This document shows positions 18,511 through 26,965 of a DNA stretch of 64,000 bases, piece after piece. A model generated the notes under the pieces. That model had not been told where the DNA came from. It did no database searches and saw only the letters and a program-made list of their open reading frames with translations. A program made the position numbers and the translations under genes. Position 1 is the stretch's first letter, and every line of letters starts with the position of its first letter. The stretch is from Actinomycetota bacterium (GTDB lineage Bacteria; Actinomycetota; Actinomycetes; Mycobacteriales; Mycobacteriaceae): positions 62,001 through 126,000 of the forward strand of contig JAFDWN010000008.1 in the NCBI GenBank assembly GCA_018268465.1, read 5' to 3'.

Positions 18511-18629
18511 CGACGGATCCGCACCGGCCCGGGACTGGTGGGCAGCTGCGCCGCCGGGCCACCACACCGGCGGGGCAGCTGCCGGGAACCTGGGCGCATC
18601 CTTTCGACGCAATCCACGGGTGGGGTCAT
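18507..18629 (-). CDS. Small upstream ORF coupled to the HAD gene
   Basis: A 40-residue reading frame (MTPPVDCVERM..., two cysteines, Arg/Pro-rich C-terminus ending VRIRR) whose TGA overlaps the HAD start as ATGA. Its ATG at 18629 is preceded by GGAAGGG at optimal spacing, while the HAD start has no obvious site of its own. It lies in the roughly 280-base leader of the HAD transcript. It could be a leader peptide that couples translation, a real small protein or a chance frame. No similarity is recognised. Confidence 0.42.
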   Translation of the reverse strand: MTPPVDCVERMRPGSRQLPRRCGGPAAQLPTSPGPVRIRR

Positions 18630-18795
18630 TGGTTTTCCCTTCCTCATCGGCACGCAATGAACGAGACGGGCGAAATCAGCAGGTCGACGACTGTTGGACA
18701 GCAACACAATTCGCCATCGTTCGCGCTATCCACGGCCGCCCGGGACGGGCCGGGGCGCATCGGCTTCGCGGTACTTCGTGTGGCGTGCCTCACTC

Positions 18796-18824
18796 ATATA
18801 AGTGCATCGCCGACGATTGTGCAA
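18796..18824 (-). promoter_or_regulatory. SigA-type promoter for the HAD gene
   Basis: Read on the minus strand: TTGCAC (18819-18824), 17-base spacer, TTATAT (18796-18801). Both hexamers fit the housekeeping consensus closely. The -35 element overlaps the operator CAAGAGATGAAT at 18822-18833. The stretch from 18630 to 18892 otherwise shows no gene. Confidence 0.6.
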
Positions 18825-18833
18825 GAGATGAAT
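18822..18833. promoter_or_regulatory. Operator copy 1, CAAGAGATGAAT
   Basis: Exact 12-mer repeated at 18864-18875 and present in inverse orientation at 20219-20229. It overlaps the -35 element of the HAD promoter. The likely binder is the adjacent ROK repressor (inference). Confidence 0.6.
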
Positions 18834-18863
18834 AAAAAGTCGCCAGGATGCGTTTTCTAGCGT

Positions 18864-18875
18864 CAAGAGATGAAT
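18864..18875. promoter_or_regulatory. Operator copy 2, CAAGAGATGAAT
   Basis: Second exact copy, 42 bases (four helical turns) from the first and therefore on the same DNA face. It lies just after the end of the ROK gene. Confidence 0.55.
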
Positions 18876-18892
18876 CTACGGCGTGGCGTCCG

Positions 18893-20065
18893 CTATCCCG
18901 CGGGGCGGCCCGACGATGCCCGTAGCGCCGTTGCGACGGCCCCCAACACCGGGGCTCGCGCACCCAGCGACGCCAGTTCGATCCGCAGATCCTCAGTGGA
19001 GCTGGGGATTCCGCACCTCCGCACCGATTCGCGCATCGGCGCGAGCAGCAGTTCGCCTGCTTGCGCGAGTTCGCCGCCGATCAGAATCCGTTCGGGGTTG
19101 AACAGGTTGCACAGGTTGGCGACCGCGACGCCAGCCTGCCTGCCCGTGTCGGCAAGGACGCGAATACACGCGGTGTCCCCTTCTTCGGCCATCCGCACGA
19201 TGTCGGCAACCGTCAGTTGTGTGCCGAAACGCGGTTCGAGCAGGCCGACCACCGCCCTCGCGGCCACAATCGTCTCCAGACAACCGCGGTTGCCGCACCG
19301 GCAGACATCTCCGAACTCGTCGAACGTCGTATGGCCGATCTCGCCGGCCGTCCCGTTGCGGCCGCGATAGAGCCGGCCGTCGATGAACAGGCCCGCACCC
19401 ACGCCGTCAGCAAGTTTGAGGAAGGCCACGTTGTCGCAGCCCTGGCCGCTCCCCCACATGTACTCGGCCAGCACGCCCATGTTCGCATCGTTGTCGACTT
19501 CCACCGGTTGCCCGAAGTGATCCGACGCCAGCTGCGCCGCGGGCACACCCACCCAGCCCGGAAGGATGGAGACCGCGCCGACCTCGCCGGTCCGGCTGTC
19601 GATCGGGGCGGGAAGGCCGAGCCCGATGCCGATCACCTCCGACATACGGAGGCCCACCTCTGCCGTCGCCTCGTCCAGTAGCGCCGACGCGCGCTTGAGT
19701 GCGTCCCGGGCCGGCACGGACGGCCCCAACGTGTGCCTGCGCTCCACCAGGATCTCGTGTGCCATGTCGGCGACCGCGACCGTCACGTGGCGGTGGCCGA
19801 AGTCGATACCGACGACGAGGCCTGCAGCACGGGCGAGGCGCACCGCCTTACGGCGCTGGCCGCGCGCGGAGTCGGCCAGAATGCCCGCCGCCGTCAGATC
19901 CCGCACGATATTCGACACCGTGGCGGGCGCCAGACCGGTGTCGCGGGCGATCTGCGCCTGGGTGAGTTGACCCTCGGCTTTCAGCATCTCGACGACGCGC
20001 CGCTGATTGGCGCTACGCAACGCGGCTTGCGATCCCGGCCCGAACCTGTCGTCGGCGGTGCTCAT
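18893..20065 (-). CDS. ROK-family transcriptional repressor
   Basis: Sugar-responsive repressor of 390 residues. An N-terminal winged helix-turn-helix (LRSANQRRVVEML through TGLAPATVSNIV) is fused to a ROK sugar-kinase-like domain with EVDNDANMGVLAE and the zinc motif CRCGNRGCLE. It lacks an obvious separate kinase role and most resembles NagC/XylR-type regulators. ATG at 20065 is chosen because the HTH starts about 15 residues later; the frame is open further upstream but over an AT-rich control region. It lies between the HAD gene and the divergent transporter operon and probably controls both through CAAGAGATGAA sites. Confidence 0.88.
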   Translation of the reverse strand: MSTADDRFGPGSQAALRSANQRRVVEMLKAEGQLTQAQIARDTGLAPATVSNIVRDLTAAGILADSARGQRRKAVRLARAAGLVVGIDFGHRHVTVAVADMAHEILVERRHTLGPSVPARDALKRASALLDEATAEVGLRMSEVIGIGLGLPAPIDSRTGEVGAVSILPGWVGVPAAQLASDHFGQPVEVDNDANMGVLAEYMWGSGQGCDNVAFLKLADGVGAGLFIDGRLYRGRNGTAGEIGHTTFDEFGDVCRCGNRGCLETIVAARAVVGLLEPRFGTQLTVADIVRMAEEGDTACIRVLADTGRQAGVAVANLCNLFNPERILIGGELAQAGELLLAPMRESVRRCGIPSSTEDLRIELASLGARAPVLGAVATALRASSGRPAG

Positions 20066-20182
20066 CGCCCTGGCGTCCCCTCGGCGGATGCGGTGTGATC
20101 CCGCGACAAGTGTCGCACGTCCCACGACACCCGTGACCGCGCCGCGTCCGCCACCGGTCACACTCCGCTCGCTACGTGCATC

Positions 20183-20199
20183 TAGTGAATAGATCACTA
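20183..20199. promoter_or_regulatory. Palindrome TAGTGA-N5-TCACTA
   Basis: Perfect 17-base inverted repeat about 120 bases upstream of the ROK start. It is a candidate autoregulatory operator for the ROK gene; the sequence differs from the CAAGAGATGAA sites, so it may serve another protein. Confidence 0.45.
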
Positions 20200-20218
20200 C
20201 TCTATTGTCGTAATTACG

Positions 20219-20255
20219 TTCATCTCTTGTAAAAAGTTCCTTCATCGGTTTAGAT
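20219..20255 (+). promoter_or_regulatory. Promoter with overlapping operator for the sugar operon
   Basis: TTCATCTCTTG (20219-20229, complement of the CAAGAGATGAA operator) ends in a -35 hexamer TTGTAA (20227-20232); a 17-base spacer leads to TTAGAT (20250-20255). The HAD promoter on the other strand has exactly the same arrangement of operator and -35, which is strong internal evidence for co-regulation. Confidence 0.6.
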
Positions 20256-20270
20256 GTGAACTGGCTCACG
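20255..20270. promoter_or_regulatory. CRP-like site TGTGA-N6-TCACG
   Basis: TGTGAACTGGCTCACG matches nine of ten positions of the mycobacterial CRP consensus TGTGA-N6-TCACA. It sits from the -10 into the presumed start of transcription of the sugar operon, where CRP binding would be expected to repress unless another start is used. Confidence 0.5.
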
Positions 20271-20427
20271 GTCACCCGCAATACGTGGTGACCACCACTC
20301 AGACAAAGGTATCGACGCGCGTCATGGGCGTCGGCCGCGCATTTCTTGTGGCTGCACGCCGCCCGCACGGTCTACATGTCTTGGCAAGAGCTGATCTGCG
20401 AGGGCGACTCGATCAGAAAGGTCTTCA

Positions 20428-21909
20428 ATGAGTGAACACGGCTCATTCACCAACGAACCATCGATCTACGACGACGAAGCGTCCGGCGGACGCGGTGTCG
20501 TCAGGATCGCATCGGTGGCCGCGCTGGGCGGCCTACTGTTCGGATACGACAGCGCGGTGATCAACGGTGCGGTGTCGGCCATCGAAGGCCAGTTCTCGGT
20601 CGGCGGTGGCGCGCTCGGATTCGCGGTCGCCTCCGCGCTGCTCGGCGCCGCCGCGGGCGCGATGACCGCGGGTCGCGTTGCCGACAAGTTCGGCCGCCTG
20701 TTCGTGATGAAGGTGGCGGCGGTGCTGTTCTTCGTCAGCGCGATCGGGGCTGGACTCGCGCCAAATCTCGCGCTGCTCATCGTCTTCCGAATCGTTGGTG
20801 GCATCGGGGTGGGCGTGGCCTCGGTCATCGCACCCGCCTACATCGCCGAGGTGTCGCCGCCGCGCATTCGCGGCCGCCTGGGCTCGCTGCAGCAACTGGC
20901 GATCGTGGTCGGCATCTTCTTGTCGCTCGGGGTGGATTTCGCGTTGGCAACCCTGGCAGGCGGTTCTCGCGAGGTGCTGTGGCTGGGTATGGAGGCGTGG
21001 CGGTGGATGTTCATCGCCATGGTCATCCCGTCGCTGCTGTACGGCCTGTTGGCACTCACCATTCCCGAATCACCACGCTACCTCGTCGCACGCCACCGAA
21101 TTCCCGAGGCCAGAAAGATCCTCACGGCTCTGCTGGGCGAAAAAAACCTGGAGATCACCATCAGCCGGATCCAGAGCACTCTGGCCGACGAGAAACCGCC
21201 GTCTTGGCGCGACATCCGCGGGCCGAAGGGCGGCCTGCTGCCCATCGTGTGGGTTGGTCTGGCCCTGTCGATCTTCCAGCAGGCCGTCGGCATCAACGTG
21301 ATCTTCTACTACTCCAACATCCTCTGGGAGGCGGTCGGATTCGACGAGAGCAAATCTTTCCTCATCACGGTCATCACGTCGATCGTCAACATCGCGACGA
21401 CGTTGATCGCCATCGCTCTGGTCGACAAGATCGGCCGGAAACCCTTGCTGCTCATCGGATCCACCGGCATGGCCGTCACGCTGGGCACGATGGCGGTGAT
21501 CTTCGGTACTGCACCTGTCGGCGCGGACGGCATTCCGCACCTCAGCGGCGTCAGCGGCCCGATCGCGTTGCTGGCCGCCAACCTGTTCGTCGTTGCCTTC
21601 GGTATGTCGTGGGGGCCGGTGGTCTGGGTACTGCTCGGCGAGATGTTCCCCAATCGGATTCGTGCCGCCGCGCTTTCGCTGGCCGCCGCGGGCCAATGGG
21701 TGGCCAACTGGGTGATCACCGTGACCTTCCCCGCGCTCAAGGATCTCTCGCTGGGTCTGGCCTACGGCATCTACGCCACCTCGGCTGTGCTGTCGTTCCT
21801 CTTCGTGGCGAAGTGGGTGCGAGAGACGAAGGGCCGCACGCTGGAGGACATGGGCACCGAGGTGCCGCACGGCCGGCTGGCCACCGAGCAGACGCGCCAA
21901 GGAGCGTAG
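20428..21909 (+). CDS. MFS sugar porter (SP family)
   Basis: Twelve-segment major facilitator of the sugar porter family, 493 residues, inner membrane, proton-coupled sugar uptake expected. Family motifs are GGLLFGYDSAVINGA in helix 1, RVADKFGRL in loop 2-3, PESPRYLV after helix 6 and DKIGRKPLLL in loop 8-9. It heads an operon with the PfkB kinase and GH65 phosphorylase and should bring in their substrate, likely an alpha-glucoside. GAAAGG precedes the ATG. It is not the ortholog of SugI by position. Confidence 0.9.
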   Translation: MSEHGSFTNEPSIYDDEASGGRGVVRIASVAALGGLLFGYDSAVINGAVSAIEGQFSVGGGALGFAVASALLGAAAGAMTAGRVADKFGRLFVMKVAAVLFFVSAIGAGLAPNLALLIVFRIVGGIGVGVASVIAPAYIAEVSPPRIRGRLGSLQQLAIVVGIFLSLGVDFALATLAGGSREVLWLGMEAWRWMFIAMVIPSLLYGLLALTIPESPRYLVARHRIPEARKILTALLGEKNLEITISRIQSTLADEKPPSWRDIRGPKGGLLPIVWVGLALSIFQQAVGINVIFYYSNILWEAVGFDESKSFLITVITSIVNIATTLIAIALVDKIGRKPLLLIGSTGMAVTLGTMAVIFGTAPVGADGIPHLSGVSGPIALLAANLFVVAFGMSWGPVVWVLLGEMFPNRIRAAALSLAAAGQWVANWVITVTFPALKDLSLGLAYGIYATSAVLSFLFVAKWVRETKGRTLEDMGTEVPHGRLATEQTRQGA

Positions 21910-21914
21910 CGACG

Positions 21915-22952
21915 ATGTCGACGACCGCACCACAGGCACGCACACTCGGCGAGGACACCATGTCGGCGTCGCGGACCGTCGCGGTACTCGGGCCCATTCC
22001 GCGCGATCACATCGTCACGCACAACGGGGAGACCTTCGACAAGTACGGCTGTGTGCTCTACACGGTTGCCGCGCTGTCGGCCCTGATGGAGCCGCAGGAC
22101 CGGATCTGCCCGATCGTCCACGTCCGCAGCCAGGACGAGGCGGCCATCAAGGAGCAGCTCTCGGCCTTCGGAAACGTCGACACGACAGGCATCCGCGTCG
22201 CCAGCGACCGCGGCGACGTCGTCGAACTGACCTATACCGCCCATAACATGCGCGACGAGCGCCAAACCGGGTTCATGAGTCCGATCGTTCCTGCCGATGT
22301 CGAATTCGTCTTGGACGCAGATGCGTTCGTGTGCGTGCCGATCACCGACTACGAGGTCGGCCAGCACACGCTGGCATACATCAAGTCACACAGCGACGGG
22401 GTTGTGCTGCTCGACGGACACGGCCCCACCGTGACGCTGACGAGAGGCGGACGGCGGTTCAACCGGCTGTGGGTGGAACGCGATTCATGGCTGCCGTACA
22501 TCGACATCCTGAAGATGAACCTCGAGGAAGCCGGCTGCAGCTGGTTTCCCGACCGGGAAAGCCCCAATCCGGGTGAGCGGCCGATGTCGGAGGCCGACAT
22601 GCCGCGGTTCGCGCACCATTGCCTGTCCAACGGGGTGAAGGCGGTCTGCATCACGCTCGACGAAAAAGGCTCCGTCGTCTACTACTTCGACTCCAACGAC
22701 GACTTCCACGAGGAGTACGTGCCGCGGATCGACGTCGCCGACGTGGTGGACACCACCGGCTGCGGCGACTCCTTCGCGGCGGGGATGGCGTTCGGCTATC
22801 TCAAGTACCGGAACTATGTCGCGGCCTGCCGCTTCGGTAATGCCCTTGGTGCGCAGAGGTGTTCGGGATCCGGGCTGAACGTGTACCGGACGCTCGCGGA
22901 AACCGAGAGCCAGATCGCCGCCACCTACGGCACCCTCACCAGCTCGGTCTAG
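21915..22952 (+). CDS. PfkB-family carbohydrate kinase
   Basis: Ribokinase-superfamily kinase, 345 residues. The C-terminal signature DTTGCGDSFAAGMAFGYL holds the anion hole and catalytic Asp (GCGD). The N-terminal half is less typical and lacks the usual GG doublet of ribokinases. The substrate is unknown; placed between a sugar porter and a GH65 phosphorylase it could phosphorylate the sugar or polyol released along with beta-glucose-1-phosphate (inference). The start is ATG 21915, six bases after the porter; ATG 21960 (MSASRTVAVLG) is a good alternative closer to the first strand. Confidence 0.87.
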   Translation: MSTTAPQARTLGEDTMSASRTVAVLGPIPRDHIVTHNGETFDKYGCVLYTVAALSALMEPQDRICPIVHVRSQDEAAIKEQLSAFGNVDTTGIRVASDRGDVVELTYTAHNMRDERQTGFMSPIVPADVEFVLDADAFVCVPITDYEVGQHTLAYIKSHSDGVVLLDGHGPTVTLTRGGRRFNRLWVERDSWLPYIDILKMNLEEAGCSWFPDRESPNPGERPMSEADMPRFAHHCLSNGVKAVCITLDEKGSVVYYFDSNDDFHEEYVPRIDVADVVDTTGCGDSFAAGMAFGYLKYRNYVAACRFGNALGAQRCSGSGLNVYRTLAETESQIAATYGTLTSSV

Positions 22953-22964
22953 GAAGGTACCCGC

Positions 22965-25355
22965 ATGCTCAGCACCGCCCTCTCCGGCGAAGACTGGCTG
23001 ATCCGCCAGTCCGGGCACGACGACACCACCGCCAACCTTTTCGAGACACTGTTCACCGTCGGCAACGGCCGGCTGGGTACCCGCGGCGCCCTGGAAGAGG
23101 GGCATCCCGGCGAATGGTCCGGCACATATCTCAACGGTGTCTTCGACAGTCACGACTCGCCGGTCACCGATCTGGTGAACGCCCCGGACTGGCTGTGGCT
23201 CGAGGTATTCGCCGGTGGCGTACGCCTCGACGTCGGCACCTGCACCGTCGTCGAGCATCAGCGGGCCCTGGACATGGCCCGCGGACTGCTGTGGCGCAGA
23301 ACCACATTCGAAGACCAGTCCGGGCGCATAACCCAGTTGGAGACCTTACGCTTCGTCAGCCTGGCGGAACGTTCGCTGTGTGGACTGCGCATCGAGGTGA
23401 CCCCCCTGAATCACGGCGCCGCGATTCAGGTCGTCAGCGGCATCAACGGGCACCGCCGCAACCTCGAACGGCTGCCCGCCTACCCCGCCGGCACCGTGTT
23501 CGAGCCCGAGACCCGCTGGGAGAAGTGGGCGCACACCAAACATCTGCGCGAGACCTCCCGAGGCTACGACGGCGACACGATCTACCTGGAGATGCGCACC
23601 GCGCAGAGCGATGTCGCGATCGGATGCGCCGCGGCCACCCGCAGTGGACTGCCTGCCGGACACGCCATCGTGGAGCAGTACGAGAAAATCGCCGAGGAGT
23701 TCGAATTCGAGGTGCACACCGGCCAGACGGTGCGATTGGACAAACTCGTCACCTACGCGACATCGCGCGACCACCCGGTGGCCCCGTCGGACGGGCTCGA
23801 TCCAGTCCCGGATCGCTGCAGCAACGGACTGAATGCGGCGACCGACCGGGGATTCGACGAGTGTCTTGCTGCCCACAGCGCCGCGTGGGAGGCGAAATGG
23901 GCGCACTGTGACTGCGTGATCGAGGGTGACGCGGACGCCGCCAAAGCTGTGCGGTTCGGGATCTACCACCTGCTGATCTCGGCAAACGAGCTGGACCCGA
24001 CCGTCAATATCGGCGCGAAATCGCTTTCCGGTGAGGGTTATCGCGGCCACGTCTTCTGGGACACCGAGGTCATGATGCTGCCGTTCTTCACCTATACGCA
24101 ACCCGAGACTGCGCGCGCGCTGTTGCGCTACCGCCACCACACCCTGCCCGGCGCGCGACTCAATGCCCAGGCCGAGGGCAGGCCCGGTGCGCGCTACGCA
24201 TGGGAGTCTGCGGCCGACGGCCGCGAAGAGTGCCCGCAGTGGACCGTCGACGGCAGCGACCGGCTGTGGATGCGCGATGAGGAACTCCACGTCGGTGCCG
24301 ATGTCGCCTATGGCCTGATGACCTACGTCGCCGCGACCGGTGACGTCGATTTCCTGACCGAGTACGGCGCGGAGATCCTCTTCGAGACGAGCCGATTCTG
24401 GGTCGATCGACTGTCGCACGATCCGGCGGCAGACAGTTTCCACCTCAAGTCTGTGATGGGTCCGGACGAGTTCCACATGCACATCGATGACAACGCCTTC
24501 ACCAACGGCCTGGCCAAGTGGCACCTCGAACGGGCCGTTGACACCTACCACCTGCTGCGCGACCAGCACCCGACGACACTCGACACGCTCGCCGAGAAGA
24601 TCGCGCTGGATTCCAGCGAGGTCGACCGATGGTCGAGGTGTGCCGCGGGGATCACCGAACTGGTCGACCCGCAGACCGGCCTGGTCGAGCAGTTCGACGG
24701 ATACTTCGACCTTCTCGATGTCCCCATCACCTATTGGGACGAGAACGCGATGCCGCAGTATCCGGATGGCTATCACCACTTCAACTGCGATACCACGACC
24801 CTGCTCAAACAGCCGGACGTCATCATGCTGATGTACTTGCTGCCGGACAAGTTCACCCAGCAGGTGAAGCGTACGAACTTCGACTACTACGAGGCGCGCA
24901 CGCTGCACAAGTCGTCGCTGAGTCCATCCATCCACGCCATCATGGGGATCGAGGTCGGTGACCACACCAGGGCCGAGCAGTATTTCGCCCGGTCGGCATA
25001 CGTCGACCTGACCGACAACCAGGGCAATACGGCAGAGGGTATGCATATCGCCTCTGCGGGCGGCACGTGGCAGACCACGGTCTGCGGATTCGGCGGCTTC
25101 CGGGTGCGCAACGGCATGATGACGTTCGATCCGTGGTTGCCGCAGGGCTGGCGGCGGCTCGCGTTCAAACTGCACTGGCACGGACAGGTCGTCTCGGTGT
25201 CCATCACGCAGCGAGACGTCACCTTGGAACTGGACGCTGCACCGGAGGCGACGCTGCGGGTGGCGGTGCACGGACACGAGGTGCAGTTGCGGGCGCGGTC
25301 CGCCGTCACCGTTGCGCTAGCCGAAGGCGTTCCGCGGCTCGCGCCGGTCGAATGA
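22965..25355 (+). CDS. Glycoside hydrolase family 65 phosphorylase
   Basis: GH65 enzyme of 796 residues, cytosolic, expected to phosphorolyse an alpha-glucoside (maltose, trehalose, kojibiose, nigerose or a glucosyl-ketose or polyol) with inversion to beta-glucose-1-phosphate. The N-terminal beta-sandwich begins with TVGNGRLGTRG; the (alpha/alpha)6 domain has GHVFWDTEVMMLPFF (Trp365, Asp366), the general acid Glu502 in MGPDEFH, and KQPDVIMLMYLL. HKSSLSPSIH near residue 645 matches the phosphate-binding loop of phosphorylases and argues against a hydrolase. A GGAAGG site precedes the ATG. A mutase for its product is encoded at 17773. Confidence 0.9.
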   Translation: MLSTALSGEDWLIRQSGHDDTTANLFETLFTVGNGRLGTRGALEEGHPGEWSGTYLNGVFDSHDSPVTDLVNAPDWLWLEVFAGGVRLDVGTCTVVEHQRALDMARGLLWRRTTFEDQSGRITQLETLRFVSLAERSLCGLRIEVTPLNHGAAIQVVSGINGHRRNLERLPAYPAGTVFEPETRWEKWAHTKHLRETSRGYDGDTIYLEMRTAQSDVAIGCAAATRSGLPAGHAIVEQYEKIAEEFEFEVHTGQTVRLDKLVTYATSRDHPVAPSDGLDPVPDRCSNGLNAATDRGFDECLAAHSAAWEAKWAHCDCVIEGDADAAKAVRFGIYHLLISANELDPTVNIGAKSLSGEGYRGHVFWDTEVMMLPFFTYTQPETARALLRYRHHTLPGARLNAQAEGRPGARYAWESAADGREECPQWTVDGSDRLWMRDEELHVGADVAYGLMTYVAATGDVDFLTEYGAEILFETSRFWVDRLSHDPAADSFHLKSVMGPDEFHMHIDDNAFTNGLAKWHLERAVDTYHLLRDQHPTTLDTLAEKIALDSSEVDRWSRCAAGITELVDPQTGLVEQFDGYFDLLDVPITYWDENAMPQYPDGYHHFNCDTTTLLKQPDVIMLMYLLPDKFTQQVKRTNFDYYEARTLHKSSLSPSIHAIMGIEVGDHTRAEQYFARSAYVDLTDNQGNTAEGMHIASAGGTWQTTVCGFGGFRVRNGMMTFDPWLPQGWRRLAFKLHWHGQVVSVSITQRDVTLELDAAPEATLRVAVHGHEVQLRARSAVTVALAEGVPRLAPVE

Positions 25356-25361
25356 GACCGC

Positions 25362-26249
25362 CTACACCCGGATGGAGAAGACCGCCACCGCGGTCTGGCC
25401 GGGTTGGGCGAGGCGATAGTCGCCACGGCTGAGACTGTCCGTCGACGCCGTCATCGGCTCGAAGCACACCACATCGTCGTCGCTGGGGGCGTAGATCTGG
25501 GCGGCGGGGAAACCCTTCTCGAAGTGCACCTCGATGCGTCGGTCCCCACCCGAGACGGCGAATACCGCACCGTCGGCGACCTGGTCGTATCCGTCGTCGA
25601 AGACGCTGTCCCCCAACACCATCGAGGTGGGCTGCAGCAGTTCGGAACGTCCGGTCGGCAGGTAGCTATCGTCGAGTTCGAGGTGGCGCATCGCGGGCGT
25701 CTCGATCACCCACTGGTCGCGCGGCACGTCGGGGATGCGCAGATACGGATGGAATCCGAAGCACAGCGGTACCGGCTCGGAACCGGCAATCACCGCCGCG
25801 CGGATCCGCAGCGTGCGATTGAGCAGCGAGACGGCCAGGGTGAGCCGGTGCGGAAAAGGAAACCCGCGCAACAGTTCCGGATCGGCGCCGTAGTCCAGTT
25901 CGGCGGTGAGCCCGCCTTTCCACTGCGAGTTCACCGTCCAGCCCGGATACGCCGTCGCCAGGCCGTGGATGGGCAGCCCGTTGGGGTCGGCGTGGACGCG
26001 GCTGTCGTCGCGGCCCAGCGTCACGGTTCGCCCCTGCGCGGCGTAGGTCCAGGCGTGCAGACGGTTGGCCCAGGGATGCATGAGCGGTAAGCCCATGAAC
26101 ACACCGTCGCTGACGTACCGCTGCAGGCCTTGCACCTGACCGAACAGTTCGGCGCCGTCATCCTGCAATGACACGCCCACCATTCCGGCAGACGGAACGA
26201 ACGTCGCCACCACCGGGGACATCTGGTCCACCAGGCATACCTCGTGCAT
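25362..26249 (-). CDS. Aldose 1-epimerase-like protein
   Basis: Galactose-mutarotase-fold protein of 295 residues. Features are the N-terminal SAGMVGVSLQDDGAELFG, HGLATAYPGWTV with a candidate catalytic His, and CFGFHPYLRIPDV in the second half. It may interconvert anomers of the sugar handled by the island or of a glucose phosphate; activity not certain. It is convergent with the GH65 gene (six bases apart) and upstream of upp on the same strand, so it probably belongs to the island but is transcribed separately. Confidence 0.78.
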   Translation of the reverse strand: MHEVCLVDQMSPVVATFVPSAGMVGVSLQDDGAELFGQVQGLQRYVSDGVFMGLPLMHPWANRLHAWTYAAQGRTVTLGRDDSRVHADPNGLPIHGLATAYPGWTVNSQWKGGLTAELDYGADPELLRGFPFPHRLTLAVSLLNRTLRIRAAVIAGSEPVPLCFGFHPYLRIPDVPRDQWVIETPAMRHLELDDSYLPTGRSELLQPTSMVLGDSVFDDGYDQVADGAVFAVSGGDRRIEVHFEKGFPAAQIYAPSDDDVVCFEPMTASTDSLSRGDYRLAQPGQTAVAVFSIRV

Positions 26250-26292
26250 GAGCAGGAATACTACGGTGCGCGCCGGTTGCCGATACCTGTTC

Positions 26293-26916
26293 TCAGCGCG
26301 GCCCGAACTGCCGGTCGCCGGCGTCGCCGAGGCCGGGCACGATGTAGGCGATGTCGTTGAGGCCGTCGTCGATGGCGGCGGCGTAGAGCCGCACGTCGGG
26401 GGCCGCCGCTTCGAGTGCGGCGATACCCTCGGGGGCGACCACCACGCAGACCGCGGTGATGTCGACGGCGTTGCGGTCGCGCAGCAGGCCGATGGTGTGG
26501 ACCATTGATCCCCCGGTGGCCAGCATCGGGTCGAGCACCATCACCGGCTGGCTGCTCAGATCGTCGGGCAGCGATTCCAAATACGGTGTGGGCAGGTGGG
26601 TTTCCTCGTTCCGTGCAATGCCGACGAACCCGACCCGCGCCTCGGGGATCAGTGCGTGCGCCTGGTCGACCATGCCCAGGCCGGCTCGCAGCACCGGCAC
26701 CAGCAGGGGCGGCCTGGCCAGCCGGCAACCGGCGGTTTCGGTCAACGGCGTTCGGATGGGCACGGTTTCGACGGCGGCATCGCGGGTGGCCTCGTAGACC
26801 AGCATCAGGGTGAGGTCCCGCAGCGCGGCCCGGAACGCCGCATTGTCGGTGCGCTCGTCGCGCAGGGCGGTCAGCCGCGCCGCGGCCAGGGGGTGGTCGA
26901 CGACGCGTACATCCAT
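26293..26916 (-). CDS. upp: Uracil phosphoribosyltransferase
   Basis: Converts uracil and PRPP to UMP; 207 residues, the same length as Rv3309c. The PRPP-binding motif [13 protein letters not shown] is clear, and the C-terminal uracil loop is [15 protein letters not shown]. It is divergent from the EspC-like gene (49 bases between starts). Functionally linked with deoA and cdd in pyrimidine salvage. Confidence 0.95.
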   Translation of the reverse strand: MDVRVVDHPLAAARLTALRDERTDNAAFRAALRDLTLMLVYEATRDAAVETVPIRTPLTETAGCRLARPPLLVPVLRAGLGMVDQAHALIPEARVGFVGIARNEETHLPTPYLESLPDDLSSQPVMVLDPMLATGGSMVHTIGLLRDRNAVDITAVCVVVAPEGIAALEAAAPDVRLYAAAIDDGLNDIAYIVPGLGDAGDRQFGPR

Positions 26917-26965
26917 GGGCGAACTTTAACGGAACCGCGACGCCGCGGCGGGCGTCGTACCGGGC

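Larger units (their letters stand above)
20066..20427. other. 362-base control region between ROK gene and sugar operon
   Basis: No coding potential is convincing here. It is AT-richer than its surroundings and contains, in order, a 17-base palindrome (20183-20199), an inverse operator copy with an overlapping promoter for the plus strand (20219-20255), a CRP-like site (20255-20270) and an 11-base palindrome TCTTGGCAAGA (20379-20389) in the presumed leader. The leader ends with GAAAGG before the transporter ATG. Confidence 0.6.

Noticed and set aside
18657-18860. 67-codon plus-strand ORF in the ROK-HAD gap
   Set aside because: No ribosome-binding site, overlaps the minus-strand promoter and operator; likely chance.
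20066-20368. N-terminal extension of the ROK gene
   Set aside because: Covers an AT-rich region with palindromes and promoter elements; the HTH begins shortly after ATG 20065.
22953-25355. Hydrolase function (trehalase or kojibiose hydrolase) for the GH65 gene
   Set aside because: The phosphate-loop pattern HKSSLS and the presence of a beta-phosphoglucomutase favour phosphorolysis, although this is not proven.
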